A program made the translations under genes and the position numbers. DNA of 64,000 nucleotides from Brachyspira hampsonii (lineage in GTDB: Bacteria > Spirochaetota > Brachyspiria > Brachyspirales > Brachyspiraceae). The notes under the pieces were generated by a model. That model was not told the origin of the DNA. It saw only the letters and a program-made list of their open reading frames with translations, and searched no databases. How positions within the stretch are numbered: position 1 is the stretch's first letter; every line of letters begins with the position of its first letter. Positions 54,316 through 63,277 of the stretch are shown here, piece by piece. The stretch covers positions 71,896-135,895 of the forward strand of contig NZ_MDCO01000001.1 of the NCBI RefSeq assembly GCF_001746205.1, given 5' to 3'.

Positions 54316-56622
54316 ATGTACAATACTAAGATGGAGAATCTTTTAAATGAAGTTTCATACAGACTGAACAATGAAGATTATAATCAGACTCTTGAAATAC
54401 TTGATGTTATACTTAAAAAAGTCCCTAAAAATTACAGGGCTAATTTATATAAGGGACAAGTTTGTGTTGAACTCAAAGAATATGAAGATGCTGTAAGATA
54501 TTTTGAAGAGGCTAGAAGAGTAGATATAAAAACTTTTAAATCTTATAATCTTCTAGGCATAAGCTATCATGCTATAAAACAGTATGATAAGGCTATAGAA
54601 TGCTTTAATGAAACTTTGAAAATAACCCCTAATTCTTTCAAAGCATATAATCTTTTGGGTATCAGCTATTTTGAGAAAAAGGATTTTACTAAGGCTATAG
54701 AAAATTTTAATAAGGCAATAGAAATTAATCCTAAATATGATAAGGCTTTTAATAATTTAGCTTTATTCTATTATAAAAATAAAAAATATAATGAGGCTAT
54801 AGAGTTTTTTGAACATTCAAAATCTTTAGATGAGAGAGTTTTTAAAGCTTATGATATGCTTGGAATGAGTTATTATAATATTAATAATTATGATAAAGCT
54901 ATAGAATGTTTTTCCAAATTTCTTCAGTATAATAATAAATCCTATAAAATAGCAAATACTTTAGGAGCGGTTTACTCTTTCTTAAAGGATTATGATAATG
55001 CCATAAAATATTTTAATATAGCTATAGATATTAATCCTAAATATGCTAATGCCTATAATAATTTAGCTTTAGTTTATTTCAATAGAAAGATGTTTGATAA
55101 GGCAGCTTTTTATTTTGATAAGGCTAGAAAATTAGATATCAATACTTTTACTGATTATAACAAATTGGGTATAAGTTATTATTCTAAAAGATATTATTAT
55201 GAAGCTATAGAATGCTTTGAAAAAGTTATAGAAAAAAACAGTAATTCTTATAAGGCTTATAACTTTATAGGTATATGCTACTCATCTAATGAAGAATATG
55301 ATAAAGCAATAGAATACTTTAATAAATCTATAGAAATAAATGATAGGTACTATAAGGCTTATAATAATTTAGCTTTGGCTTATTTTAATTTAAAAGATTA
55401 TAATGATGCAATAGAAAATTTCAATAAAGCAATAGATATAAATAATAATAATGCAGATTCATATAACGGCATAGGTTTATCCTATTATCATTTAGGCGAA
55501 AAAGAAAAATCATTGATTTATTTAAATAGAGCATTAGAACTTAATCCTTCATACAGCAATTCTTATCAAATATTATTCAATATATATTTTGATTTGGAAG
55601 AATATGATAATGCTTTGACTATTGCAGATAAAATTATAGAAGTAAATCCTTATTCATTTAAGCATTATGATAAATTAATTTCTATTTGCTTTAATAATAA
55701 AGATTATAATAAAGTGATAGAATATGCATCAAGAACTGATAAAAGAGATAATGATATTTATGATATGCTGGCCCAGTCATACTATAGAATAAAAGATTAT
55801 GATAATTCTTCTATATGCTATAATAAATTAATAGAAAATAAAAAATCAGATTTTGACCTTTATAATAATTTAGCAGTTATATATTACTTGAAAAAAGATT
55901 ATGATTCGCTTTTAAATACTTATTTCAGATATATAGATAATTTTGATTTAAATCAGCATCATTTTGCAAGCTACAATATATTTTTACTATCATATACTTT
56001 ATTGAAAGCAAATATAATAAAATACAATGACTTTCTAAACTTATTTGAAAAATCTTTAAATAAAACTATAGAGTTTCATAATACACATAAAACTAATTCC
56101 TCTTATACTCTATATAAAAATATTAACTATAATACAGATACTCTTAAATTATTATTAGATAAAAAAACAGAAACTGAAAACATAGTAAATATTTTAGAAA
56201 ATACTATTGATGCCGGAAAATTTGTAGCACTTAAACCTGTTATAGAAAAATTTAATGAAAAAATGAATATTAATTTATCTTCATTTAGTTCATCTATTAA
56301 TAATTTAGAAAATAATATTATATGCTTAGAATATGAAACTCAAGATTCAATTATAATCAAAACAAAAAATTATAGTGAAGAAGAAAATATTTACGGAAAA
56401 ACGGCTAAGTTTATTACTAAAGAAGATAATATTCACTATGATACTTTACTTTCAATATTTGGCTATAATTCAGAAAATAAAAGTGATGATTACAGAGTAA
56501 TTTTTAACAATATAAAAATAAAAAGTATATATTTCCCTAAAAACTTTGATGATTCTAATATAGAGATTATAAGAAGAATTATAAATGATGAAAATATTAA
56601 ACTTTTAAAAACTGATAATTGA
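54316..56622 (+). CDS. Large TPR protein (768 residues) with a degenerate DUF2971-like tail
   Basis: About fifteen TPR units cover residues 1-560, with unusually regular signatures (SYKAYNLLGISYFEKKDFTK, KAYNNLALAYFNLKDYNDA). The last 180 residues are not TPR. Their end, DDYRVIFNNIKIKSIYFPKN, lines up with the end of the DUF2971 domain in the protein at 24583 (EDEYRILFY ... IKSICFG), and CLEYETQDS could match ICIEYD. This suggests a shared architecture with an eroded domain (inference). No signal peptide. Confidence 0.8.
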   Translation: MYNTKMENLLNEVSYRLNNEDYNQTLEILDVILKKVPKNYRANLYKGQVCVELKEYEDAVRYFEEARRVDIKTFKSYNLLGISYHAIKQYDKAIECFNETLKITPNSFKAYNLLGISYFEKKDFTKAIENFNKAIEINPKYDKAFNNLALFYYKNKKYNEAIEFFEHSKSLDERVFKAYDMLGMSYYNINNYDKAIECFSKFLQYNNKSYKIANTLGAVYSFLKDYDNAIKYFNIAIDINPKYANAYNNLALVYFNRKMFDKAAFYFDKARKLDINTFTDYNKLGISYYSKRYYYEAIECFEKVIEKNSNSYKAYNFIGICYSSNEEYDKAIEYFNKSIEINDRYYKAYNNLALAYFNLKDYNDAIENFNKAIDINNNNADSYNGIGLSYYHLGEKEKSLIYLNRALELNPSYSNSYQILFNIYFDLEEYDNALTIADKIIEVNPYSFKHYDKLISICFNNKDYNKVIEYASRTDKRDNDIYDMLAQSYYRIKDYDNSSICYNKLIENKKSDFDLYNNLAVIYYLKKDYDSLLNTYFRYIDNFDLNQHHFASYNIFLLSYTLLKANIIKYNDFLNLFEKSLNKTIEFHNTHKTNSSYTLYKNINYNTDTLKLLLDKKTETENIVNILENTIDAGKFVALKPVIEKFNEKMNINLSSFSSSINNLENNIICLEYETQDSIIIKTKNYSEEENIYGKTAKFITKEDNIHYDTLLSIFGYNSENKSDDYRVIFNNIKIKSIYFPKNFDDSNIEIIRRIINDENIKLLKTDN

Positions 56623-56753
56623 AAATAAATTTATTTTTACATAAAAATATATACACAAAATTATGTCTAAACGATTGAAAAAAGTTTTTAATATGCTATA
56701 ATCTAAATATATTAAAAAATAAAAAGGAAGTTATTTTTTAGGGATTAAAGATT

Positions 56754-57425
56754 ATGGATGAAATGATTGAAACAAGCGGTGCTCTTTTGGAGAATGAAAT
56801 TGCAGAAAATAATTCTGATAATAATGCAGAAGTTCGTGCGGCAAATACTGAAAATAAAAACACTCTAGAAATAGATGACTCTATACTTGCAAACGAAGAA
56901 GAACTTGAAAAGATTATGGAAGCTATCATATATGTTGAAGGAAATGTTCCGATAAGCAGATTAAGAACTCTTTTCAAATGCGAGAATTCTGATATAAGAA
57001 ATCATATAGAAAATATTAATAACAGATACAGAAATGCAAAAAGTGCTATAGAGATACTTGAGGTAGGAGACTCTGTACTTATGACTATAATACCTTCTAC
57101 ATTTGGTACTTTATCAGCAATATATGATAAAAAAAGAAAGAAAAAAATATCAAAAGCAATGCTTCAGACTCTTTCTATAATAGCATATAAACAGCCTTTA
57201 ACTAAAGCTGAAATTGACGATATAAGGCAAAGCGATAGCAGTTATCATTTAAGGGCTTTAATGGAAGATGGTTTCATAGCTTGGAAGGGTAGAAAAGATT
57301 ATTTAGATAAAAGGCAAACTTATGGAACTACTGATAAATTCCTAATGCATTTTGGTATAAATAGTTTAGATGATCTTCCAAAATTAAGAGAATTGAAAGA
57401 CTTGGAATTCAATAAAGATGAGTAA
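56754..57425 (+). CDS. scpB: Segregation and condensation protein B
   Basis: Partner of SMC-ScpA in chromosome condensation. 223 residues. The first ~45 are an acidic extension (SGALLENEIAENNSDNNAEV). The tandem winged-helix core begins at LEKIMEAIIYVEGNVPISRLRTLF and continues with LSIIAYKQPLTKAEIDDIR (the ScpB hallmark) and GFIAWKGRKDYLDKRQTYGTT. ScpA is not in this window. A terminator follows. Confidence 0.9.
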   Translation: MDEMIETSGALLENEIAENNSDNNAEVRAANTENKNTLEIDDSILANEEELEKIMEAIIYVEGNVPISRLRTLFKCENSDIRNHIENINNRYRNAKSAIEILEVGDSVLMTIIPSTFGTLSAIYDKKRKKKISKAMLQTLSIIAYKQPLTKAEIDDIRQSDSSYHLRALMEDGFIAWKGRKDYLDKRQTYGTTDKFLMHFGINSLDDLPKLRELKDLEFNKDE

Positions 57426-57434
57426 TAAATAATA

Positions 57435-57470
57435 GGGCTTTGCTTGATAAGAGTAAAGCCTTTATTATTT
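57435..57470 (+). terminator. Rho-independent terminator of scpB
   Basis: GGGCTTTGCTT paired with GAGTAAAGCC(T), followed by TTTATTATTTT. Confidence 0.7.
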
Positions 57471-57492
57471 TGTCATAATTTTAAAATTTTAT

Positions 57493-57700
57493 TTACATAC
57501 CCCGCCCTTTATGCTTTACCGCTGTATTTTGAATTTTAGTATTAATTATATTTAAAGCCAAATTAGAATTGTTAACACCCGCCCAAGCGTTATTTAAATT
57601 TAAAATCTGTTTAACGCACGGTAAACAGTTTTTTATTTATTATTAACATCATAATTCAAAAATATTCTATATTTTAAATTTTATTCTGCGTGCGGTTATT
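57493..57700. repeat. Nested palindromic element, partial copy (NPE-7)
   Basis: Outer TTACATACCCCGCCCTTTAT (57493-57512), conserved AATTAGAATT (57561-57570), middle TTAACACCCGCCCAAG (57572-57587), inner AACGCACGGTAAA (57613-57625) and inner partner CTGCGTGCGGTTA (57686-57698). The right middle and outer arms are missing, as in NPE-4. It ends 32 bp before the mnmG promoter. Confidence 0.8.
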
Positions 57701-57731
57701 AAATTTTTAAACTAGTATTAAAAATATTCCT

Positions 57732-57760
57732 TTGACAATTAAAAGTTTTTAATATATTAT
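57732..57760 (+). promoter_or_regulatory. Promoter of mnmG
   Basis: TTGACA (57732-57737), 17-bp spacer, TATTAT (57755-57760). Confidence 0.7.
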
Positions 57761-57802
57761 CTTTTTAATAAAAATTAAATTTTTTTAATGAGAATATTAT
57801 AT

Positions 57803-59656
57803 ATGGATAATAATAAATACGATGTTATAGTAGTAGGTGCTGGACATGCTGGAATAGAAGCTGCACTTTCATCAGCAAGACTAGGAATGAAAACTTTAAT
57901 TATATCTATTAATTTGGATACTATAGGACAAATGTCATGCAATCCTTCTATAGGAGGCGTTGCTAAAGGCACTATTGTTAAAGAGATAGACGCACTAGGC
58001 GGAGAGATGGGGCTTTTAATAGATAAAACTATGATGCAGTTTAGAATGCTTAATAGAAGCAAAGGCAAAGCCGTATGGGCACCAAGAGCTCAGGCAGATA
58101 AATATGCATATAAAGAAGAAGCTGCTAAAACTCTTTATGCTCAGAATAATCTCACACTTCATCAGGATATAGTAACAGAAATAGTAGTAGAAAATAATGT
58201 ACTTAAAGGTTTAAAAACAGAAAGAGGCAGAGAATATGAATGCAAAGCTGTAATACTTACTACAGGAACATTTTTAAACGGTCTTATTCATATAGGAACA
58301 TATCAGAAACAGGCTGGAAGAATAGGAGAGCTTCCTGCTATAGGGCTTTCTGATAATTTAAGGGCTTTAGGTTTTGAAGTAGGAAGATTAAAAACAGGAA
58401 CACCTGCAAGAGTGGATTATAATTCTATTAATTTTGATATATTAGAGATTCAGAAAGGCGATGAGGAAATAGTACCTTTCTCTTTTTTAGATGAGAGTAT
58501 TAATATAGTTCAAGAACCATGCTATATAACATATACTGACACTAATATTCATAAACTTATACAAGACAATATACATTTATCTCCAATGTACAGCGGGGTT
58601 ATTACTGGAATAGGTCCTAGATATTGCCCTAGTATAGAGGATAAGGTTGTAAGATTTGCAGATAAACCAAGACATCAGCTTCATTTAGAGAGAGAAAGCT
58701 ACAGAACTAATGAAGTTTATATAAATGGTTTCTCTTCAAGTTTACCGGAAGAGGTGCAGATAAAGATGATAAGAGCATTGAAAGGACTTGAAGAGGTGAA
58801 AATATTAAAACCTGCTTATGCAGTAGAATATGATTATGTGAACCCTATAGAATTAAAGCCTACGCTTGAAACTAAAAAAATTGAAGGATTATTTCTAGCA
58901 GGACAGATTAATGGAACAAGCGGATATGAGGAGGCTGCTTGTCAGGGTTTAATGGCTGGAATAAATGCTGCATTAAAAATTAAAAAAGAAGATCCGTTTA
59001 TACTTAAAAGAAGCGACGGATATATTGGTGTTTTAATAGATGATTTAACTGCTAAAGGAACTAAAGAACCTCATAGAATGTTTACTTCTCAGGCAGAACA
59101 TAGAATGCTTTTAAGACAGGATAATGCCGATGAAAGATTAACTGAGCTTTCTTATAATATAGGGCTTGCAAGTAAAGAAAGGCTTGATAAAGTAAGAGAC
59201 AAAAAAAGAAAAACTCAAATTCTTGTAGAATACTTAAATAAAAGAACATTAACTCAAAAAGAAGCAGAAGATTTGGGATTTACAAAAGAGGCTAAAGAAT
59301 ACAGAAGCATGACATTATCTTCTATAATAAAGCGTCCTGAATGCGGTATTGATATGCTTGTTTATTTGATAGATGATGAGTATAATAAAGATGTTTTGAA
59401 TAATGCAGAAATAGCTATTAAATATGAAGGCTATATTGCAAGATATTTAAATGAAATAAAAGACATTGAAAAATATGAGAACATGCTTATACCTGAAGAT
59501 TTTGATTATTCTAGTTTAAAAAGTGTCAAGATAGATGCCATTAACAAATTAAAACAGTATAAGCCTTATAATATATCGCAGGCACTAAGAATACCAGAAG
59601 TAGATAAATCAGTTGTGCATATTCTAATACTTGCTCTTACAAACAAGAAGAAATAA
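57803..59656 (+). CDS. mnmG: tRNA uridine-5-carboxymethylaminomethyl modification enzyme MnmG (GidA)
   Basis: FAD protein that with MnmE installs cmnm5 on wobble uridines of tRNA. 617 residues, a normal length. The N-terminal dinucleotide fold is [23 protein letters not shown]. MnmG signatures are [32 protein letters not shown] and [11 protein letters not shown], with PCYITYTDT and [17 protein letters not shown] further on. The start at 57803 is preferred; an ATG at 57788 would add five residues, and neither has a clear Shine-Dalgarno. mnmE and rsmG are not adjacent. Confidence 0.95.
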   Translation: MDNNKYDVIVVGAGHAGIEAALSSARLGMKTLIISINLDTIGQMSCNPSIGGVAKGTIVKEIDALGGEMGLLIDKTMMQFRMLNRSKGKAVWAPRAQADKYAYKEEAAKTLYAQNNLTLHQDIVTEIVVENNVLKGLKTERGREYECKAVILTTGTFLNGLIHIGTYQKQAGRIGELPAIGLSDNLRALGFEVGRLKTGTPARVDYNSINFDILEIQKGDEEIVPFSFLDESINIVQEPCYITYTDTNIHKLIQDNIHLSPMYSGVITGIGPRYCPSIEDKVVRFADKPRHQLHLERESYRTNEVYINGFSSSLPEEVQIKMIRALKGLEEVKILKPAYAVEYDYVNPIELKPTLETKKIEGLFLAGQINGTSGYEEAACQGLMAGINAALKIKKEDPFILKRSDGYIGVLIDDLTAKGTKEPHRMFTSQAEHRMLLRQDNADERLTELSYNIGLASKERLDKVRDKKRKTQILVEYLNKRTLTQKEAEDLGFTKEAKEYRSMTLSSIIKRPECGIDMLVYLIDDEYNKDVLNNAEIAIKYEGYIARYLNEIKDIEKYENMLIPEDFDYSSLKSVKIDAINKLKQYKPYNISQALRIPEVDKSVVHILILALTNKKK

Positions 59657-59677
59657 TTTATTGTAACTAATATAATA

Positions 59678-59716
59678 AAAAAACGGCTCTATAATATTTA
59701 TAAAGCAGTTTTTTCA
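59678..59716 (+). terminator. Rho-independent terminator of mnmG
   Basis: AAAAAACGGCTCTATAA paired imperfectly with TTATAAAGCAGTTTTTT, ending in a T run. Confidence 0.65.
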
Positions 59717-59734
59717 TTATTTAATTATTAAATA

Positions 59735-60182
59735 TTAATTTGCAGCAGCAGTCTGTTTTGTTAAAGTTCCTTTCACAAAATCAAGACTCATACTTTGTCC
59801 TTGGGAATTAGGAGTTATTGTTACTTTTATATCAGCTGAATTATTATCATTAAATGTTATTGTTATATCATTTCCCCTTCAATTCCAATGCCGCTATCAC
59901 TTGCATTTTGTTTTATTGTATATACATTATTAGATGTAGTTTGTATTTGATCTTTTGGTATAGTAGCATTTTCTGTAGTTATAGAACCGTCTTCATTTAT
60001 AGTCCAAACTTGTCCATGTATTTGTTGTTCAGGATCGATGAAAACTGTACCGTTTAAAATCCAAGTTTATGCATACTGTTCAATACTTTATTAGTATTAT
60101 TTGGGTCTTTATTGTTATTTTTACAGCTTACAGTCAAAAAGCTAACTAACATTATAGATAATAGAAATGATTTTTTATTCAT
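59735..60182 (-). pseudogene. Frameshifted small lipoprotein gene of the module family
   Basis: Begins with an intact lipoprotein signal (MNKKSFLLSIMLVSFLTVSC then KNNNKDPNNT) like the two genes at 61870 and 62568. The frame stops after about 42 codons (HKLGF). A second frame resumes with WILNGTVFIDPEQQIHGQVW and VWTINEDGSITTENATI and stops at GIEGEMI. A third frame continues DITITFNDNNSADIKVTI to TKQTAAAN. Two frameshifts therefore disrupt it. It is divergent from the M30-type protease gene, the same arrangement as the intact pair at 63083/63278. Confidence 0.75.
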
Positions 60183-60430
60183 TTTAACAGCCTTTCATTT
60201 ATTAATTATTATATATAAATAAAAAATAATTAATAAATGAAAAAAGAAGAAGAAATTTTTTTCATAAATTTATTATTTTATTGTAAAACTATGAACTATA
60301 TATAGATAAAGTTAAATATAAATAATAAAAATTTCAATTTATATTACTTATCATTTTGATTTTTTAATAAATATATTGTAAATTAATTGCTACTTATTAT
60401 ATTTTAAAATAAAAAATATGAGGATTAATT
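60183..60430. promoter_or_regulatory. Divergent intergenic region of the lipoprotein/protease module
   Basis: AT-rich gap between divergent start codons. It ends with ATGAGGATTAATTATG, which is repeated almost exactly before the second protease gene (63266-63280), so the ribosome-binding region AGGA is shared by both copies. Confidence 0.5.
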
Positions 60431-61753
60431 ATGAAAAATATTTATTTATTATTATTATTTATTGTATCTATTTTTATTGTATCATGCGGTAATAAGATTA
60501 CAGCCCCTTCAGAAACTATGGATGGCATAACATATTATGATCCTTCTACTGCAGAAACTAAGCAATATAGCTTTTATAGGCTAGATCATAATACTGGATA
60601 TAATATATTCGTTAAGGAATCATTCAGAAAATTAGCTGAATCAAAAAATACAATTATTTATGTTGAAGATGGACAAGATATTACAAGAGCTGATATTATG
60701 AACTTTATAAATAAATTTGAAGAGTATTATCCTAAAGAACTTGAAATATATGGAGAACATTCAGATATTGATGGAAATGGAAAAATAATATTTTTAATGG
60801 CTTCTTTAAATACTAATAAAAAACCAAATAGTGGGAATATGGGAGGGTATTTCGATCCTAAAGATTTACTTTATGGAAAAGACGGAGTAAAAGGAGAATA
60901 TCTCCATGTAGATTTTACTTATGGTATTGATAAAGTTATTGGCGTTATGATGCATGAACTTCAGCATTTGATCAATTATAATGTGAATGTATTTAATGGA
61001 AATAAATCAATGGATATTTGGCTTAATGAAGCACTTTCAGAATCAACATCTCATTTATTTTCAAAGGATATTGTAAAATCAAGAGAAAATGCTTTCTTAA
61101 AAACCCCTTATTATTCTTTTTATTCTTGGTATATGCGATATGCAAATAATAATAGAGATAATATCTTTGGAGCAAGCGGTATTCTTATAAGTTATTCTTC
61201 TTCATCTATATTTATGAATTGGCTAAATACTAAAACAGGCGGGGATTATGAAATTTTTAAAGAAATAGCACATTCTAATCCTTCATTAACAAGCGAAGAA
61301 AGACTTACAGGTATTACATCTAAATATGGTCTTGGAGACAATATGGATGATGTAATGCTTAATTGGATAGACGGATTAAGTAAAGGGGAGCTTCCTGGAA
61401 TAAGTATTTCAGCCATAAGCCCAAATGATCCAAATATAAGTAAAAATGGAAGCATACTATTATTGCCTAGATCAGTTATAGTTTATAATACATCTTCTAT
61501 TCCTGCTGATGCTAAAACTAAGAGAATACAGTTAAGCGGACAGGCTTGGAATGGGTTTTCTGCTGTAGTAAATACTTCTGAAAATAAAAATGTAGGATAT
61601 GTTGATGAAGCGGATATTGTAAGTCTTAATTTGCCTCAGGTAAATGTACTTAACTCTTCAATGAAATATAAATCACTTGATTTAAACTCACTTGAAGGCG
61701 ATTATTTTATAGATAAAGTCTTTAGTGAATATGATATAATAATAAAAGAATAA
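60431..61753 (+). CDS. M30 (hyicolysin-like) metalloprotease lipoprotein, copy 1
   Basis: Predicted secreted zinc protease anchored by lipid. 440 residues; lipoprotein signal SIFIVSCG (Cys about 19). The catalytic helix is MMHELQHLINYN (HExxH near residue 175) with the downstream glutamate in DIWLNEALSESTSHLF, the pattern of peptidase family M30. The upstream DIDGNGKIIFLMASLN also fits the family. The C-terminal 100 residues are beta-rich. It is divergent from a frameshifted lipoprotein gene; a second copy starts at 63278. Confidence 0.8.
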   Translation: MKNIYLLLLFIVSIFIVSCGNKITAPSETMDGITYYDPSTAETKQYSFYRLDHNTGYNIFVKESFRKLAESKNTIIYVEDGQDITRADIMNFINKFEEYYPKELEIYGEHSDIDGNGKIIFLMASLNTNKKPNSGNMGGYFDPKDLLYGKDGVKGEYLHVDFTYGIDKVIGVMMHELQHLINYNVNVFNGNKSMDIWLNEALSESTSHLFSKDIVKSRENAFLKTPYYSFYSWYMRYANNNRDNIFGASGILISYSSSSIFMNWLNTKTGGDYEIFKEIAHSNPSLTSEERLTGITSKYGLGDNMDDVMLNWIDGLSKGELPGISISAISPNDPNISKNGSILLLPRSVIVYNTSSIPADAKTKRIQLSGQAWNGFSAVVNTSENKNVGYVDEADIVSLNLPQVNVLNSSMKYKSLDLNSLEGDYFIDKVFSEYDIIIKE

Positions 61754-61798
61754 AATAGTATTTTATAAAAATTATAATATTTGTTTAACAATTTTGAT

Positions 61799-61845
61799 AA
61801 AAAAACCTGCTATATATAAATATAATATATAAAGCAGGTTTTTAT
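61799..61845. terminator. Bidirectional terminator, copy 1
   Basis: AAAAACCTGC paired with GCAGGTTTTT around an AT loop, between the convergent protease and lipoprotein genes. A near-copy stands at 62500. Confidence 0.75.
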
Positions 61846-61869
61846 ATTAATTAAATTAATATTATCTGT

Positions 61870-62403
61870 TTACTGTTGTGTTCTAGTAAATGTTCCATCT
61901 CTATATACATAAAGATTATAAGATTTTCCTCCAATATTAATTATAATATATGATTCAGCAGTAGCTGTTTGTCCATCAGTATTAAAAGTATAAGCTTCTT
62001 TTAATCCGCTTATACTAATGCTTGGATTTGGAGTAGGTATATTAATTGTCAAATCTGCAATATATTTATTATCTCCTTCTTTAGATATCTTATTTTTTTC
62101 AATTGTTGTTTGACCATTAAGTATGCTTCCATCTGAATTTATAGTATATTGTTCATTTTTAATAGGTGTATTAAAACTTTGTTTAAAGTAATCAATTAAT
62201 GTATTTGCTATATCAGCAGCAGGAGCCTCAGGAGAAAACTGCAAATTTGGTGCAGCATTAAGATACCAAATTCCTTGATATTTTTCTCCTATATCTGTAC
62301 CTGTAGATGTATCTGGATTTGTGTTGTTATTTTTACATCCTATAGCAGAAAAAGATGCTAGAATAGAAATAATAAAAAGGGTTAAAAAGAGTTTTTTATT
62401 CAT
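61870..62403 (-). CDS. Small lipoprotein of the module family, copy 2
   Basis: 177 residues: signal SILASFSAIGC (Cys about 23), a short Asn/Thr linker (KNNNTNPDTSTGTD) and a beta-rich domain beginning GEKYQGIWYLNAAPN. That opening, with SDGSILNGQTTIEKNKI and YNLYVYRDGTFTRT, suggests a lipocalin- or META-like small barrel (inference). It is closely related to the neighbouring copy at 62568. Function unknown. Confidence 0.7.
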   Translation of the reverse strand: MNKKLFLTLFIISILASFSAIGCKNNNTNPDTSTGTDIGEKYQGIWYLNAAPNLQFSPEAPAADIANTLIDYFKQSFNTPIKNEQYTINSDGSILNGQTTIEKNKISKEGDNKYIADLTINIPTPNPSISISGLKEAYTFNTDGQTATAESYIIINIGGKSYNLYVYRDGTFTRTQQ

Positions 62404-62499
62404 TTTTATCTCCTAAAATTTTATATTAATATTAAAAAATAACATATAGTATTGGTATATTGTAAAATTGATTTATTGTCATTTTTTAAATTTATTAAT

Positions 62500-62537
62500 A
62501 AAAAACCTGCCCTATATAATATATAAAGCAGGTTTTA
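62500..62537 (-). terminator. Terminator, copy 2
   Basis: AAAACCTGC paired with GCAGGTTTT, a duplicate of the hairpin at 61799, placed after the 62568 lipoprotein gene. Confidence 0.7.
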
Positions 62538-62567
62538 ATTTTTTAATATTAAATTAATTTTATCTGA

Positions 62568-63083
62568 TTATTGAACATTTTGTTTTGTTGCTGTAATTGT
62601 TCCATCTCTAAACAAATAAAGATTATAATTATTGCCGCCTACATTTATTATAATGTAAATAGACATATTTCCTGTACCATCTGCATTAAAAGTAAGTTCA
62701 TATTTTTCTGCAATAAGATATTCCATAGATACATTATCATTATATAGGGTTATAATATATTTATTGCTTCCTTCTTTCATTATATTATTTTTTTCTATTT
62801 TACCTCCAGCAAAAATTACACTGCCGTCTGTATTAATAATTAATTCCATATCTTGATATACACTATTAAGCATTGATTCAAAATCAGCAATTATTTGAGC
62901 TGCTAGAGGAGGTGAATCAGGATAGAACTCAAATTTTGTTGCGGCATTAAGATACCATGTTCCCTGATATTTTTCTCCTATATCTGTTCCTGTATCTGGG
63001 TTTGTATTATTGTTTTTACATCCTATAGCAGAAAATCCCGCCAATATAAGAATAAAGAGAATTAAAAACAATTTCTTATTCAT
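62568..63083 (-). CDS. Small lipoprotein of the module family, copy 3
   Basis: 171 residues; signal LILAGFSAIGC then KNNNTNPDTGTDIGEKYQGT and WYLNAATK. The N-terminal 60 residues are almost identical to copy 2; the middle diverges (INTDGSVIFAGGKIEKNNI) and the end (YNLYLFRDGTITATKQNVQ) is conserved again. Divergent from the second protease gene with 194 bp between start codons. The pairing with a protease gene in both modules suggests a functional link, such as an inhibitor or chaperone (inference). Confidence 0.7.
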   Translation of the reverse strand: MNKKLFLILFILILAGFSAIGCKNNNTNPDTGTDIGEKYQGTWYLNAATKFEFYPDSPPLAAQIIADFESMLNSVYQDMELIINTDGSVIFAGGKIEKNNIMKEGSNKYIITLYNDNVSMEYLIAEKYELTFNADGTGNMSIYIIINVGGNNYNLYLFRDGTITATKQNVQ

Positions 63084-63277
63084 TTTTATATCCTAAATAT
63101 TAATTTTGTAATAAGATAACTTATTACTAAATATATTGCAAAATAAATTTAATTAAAATTAAACATTTTTATATATAATTTTTATTGCTATATTAAAAAA
63201 ATCAATTTGATAAATTCATATTGAAATTATATTTTAATAATTTATATTATTATGAAACAAAGATATGAGGATTAATT

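Noticed and set aside
1677-57700. Reading the GC-rich blocks as a CRISPR array or as ordinary terminators
   Set aside because: Blocks are inverted pairs at fixed large spacings, not direct repeats with unique spacers. They lack the T tract next to a short stem that marks terminators.
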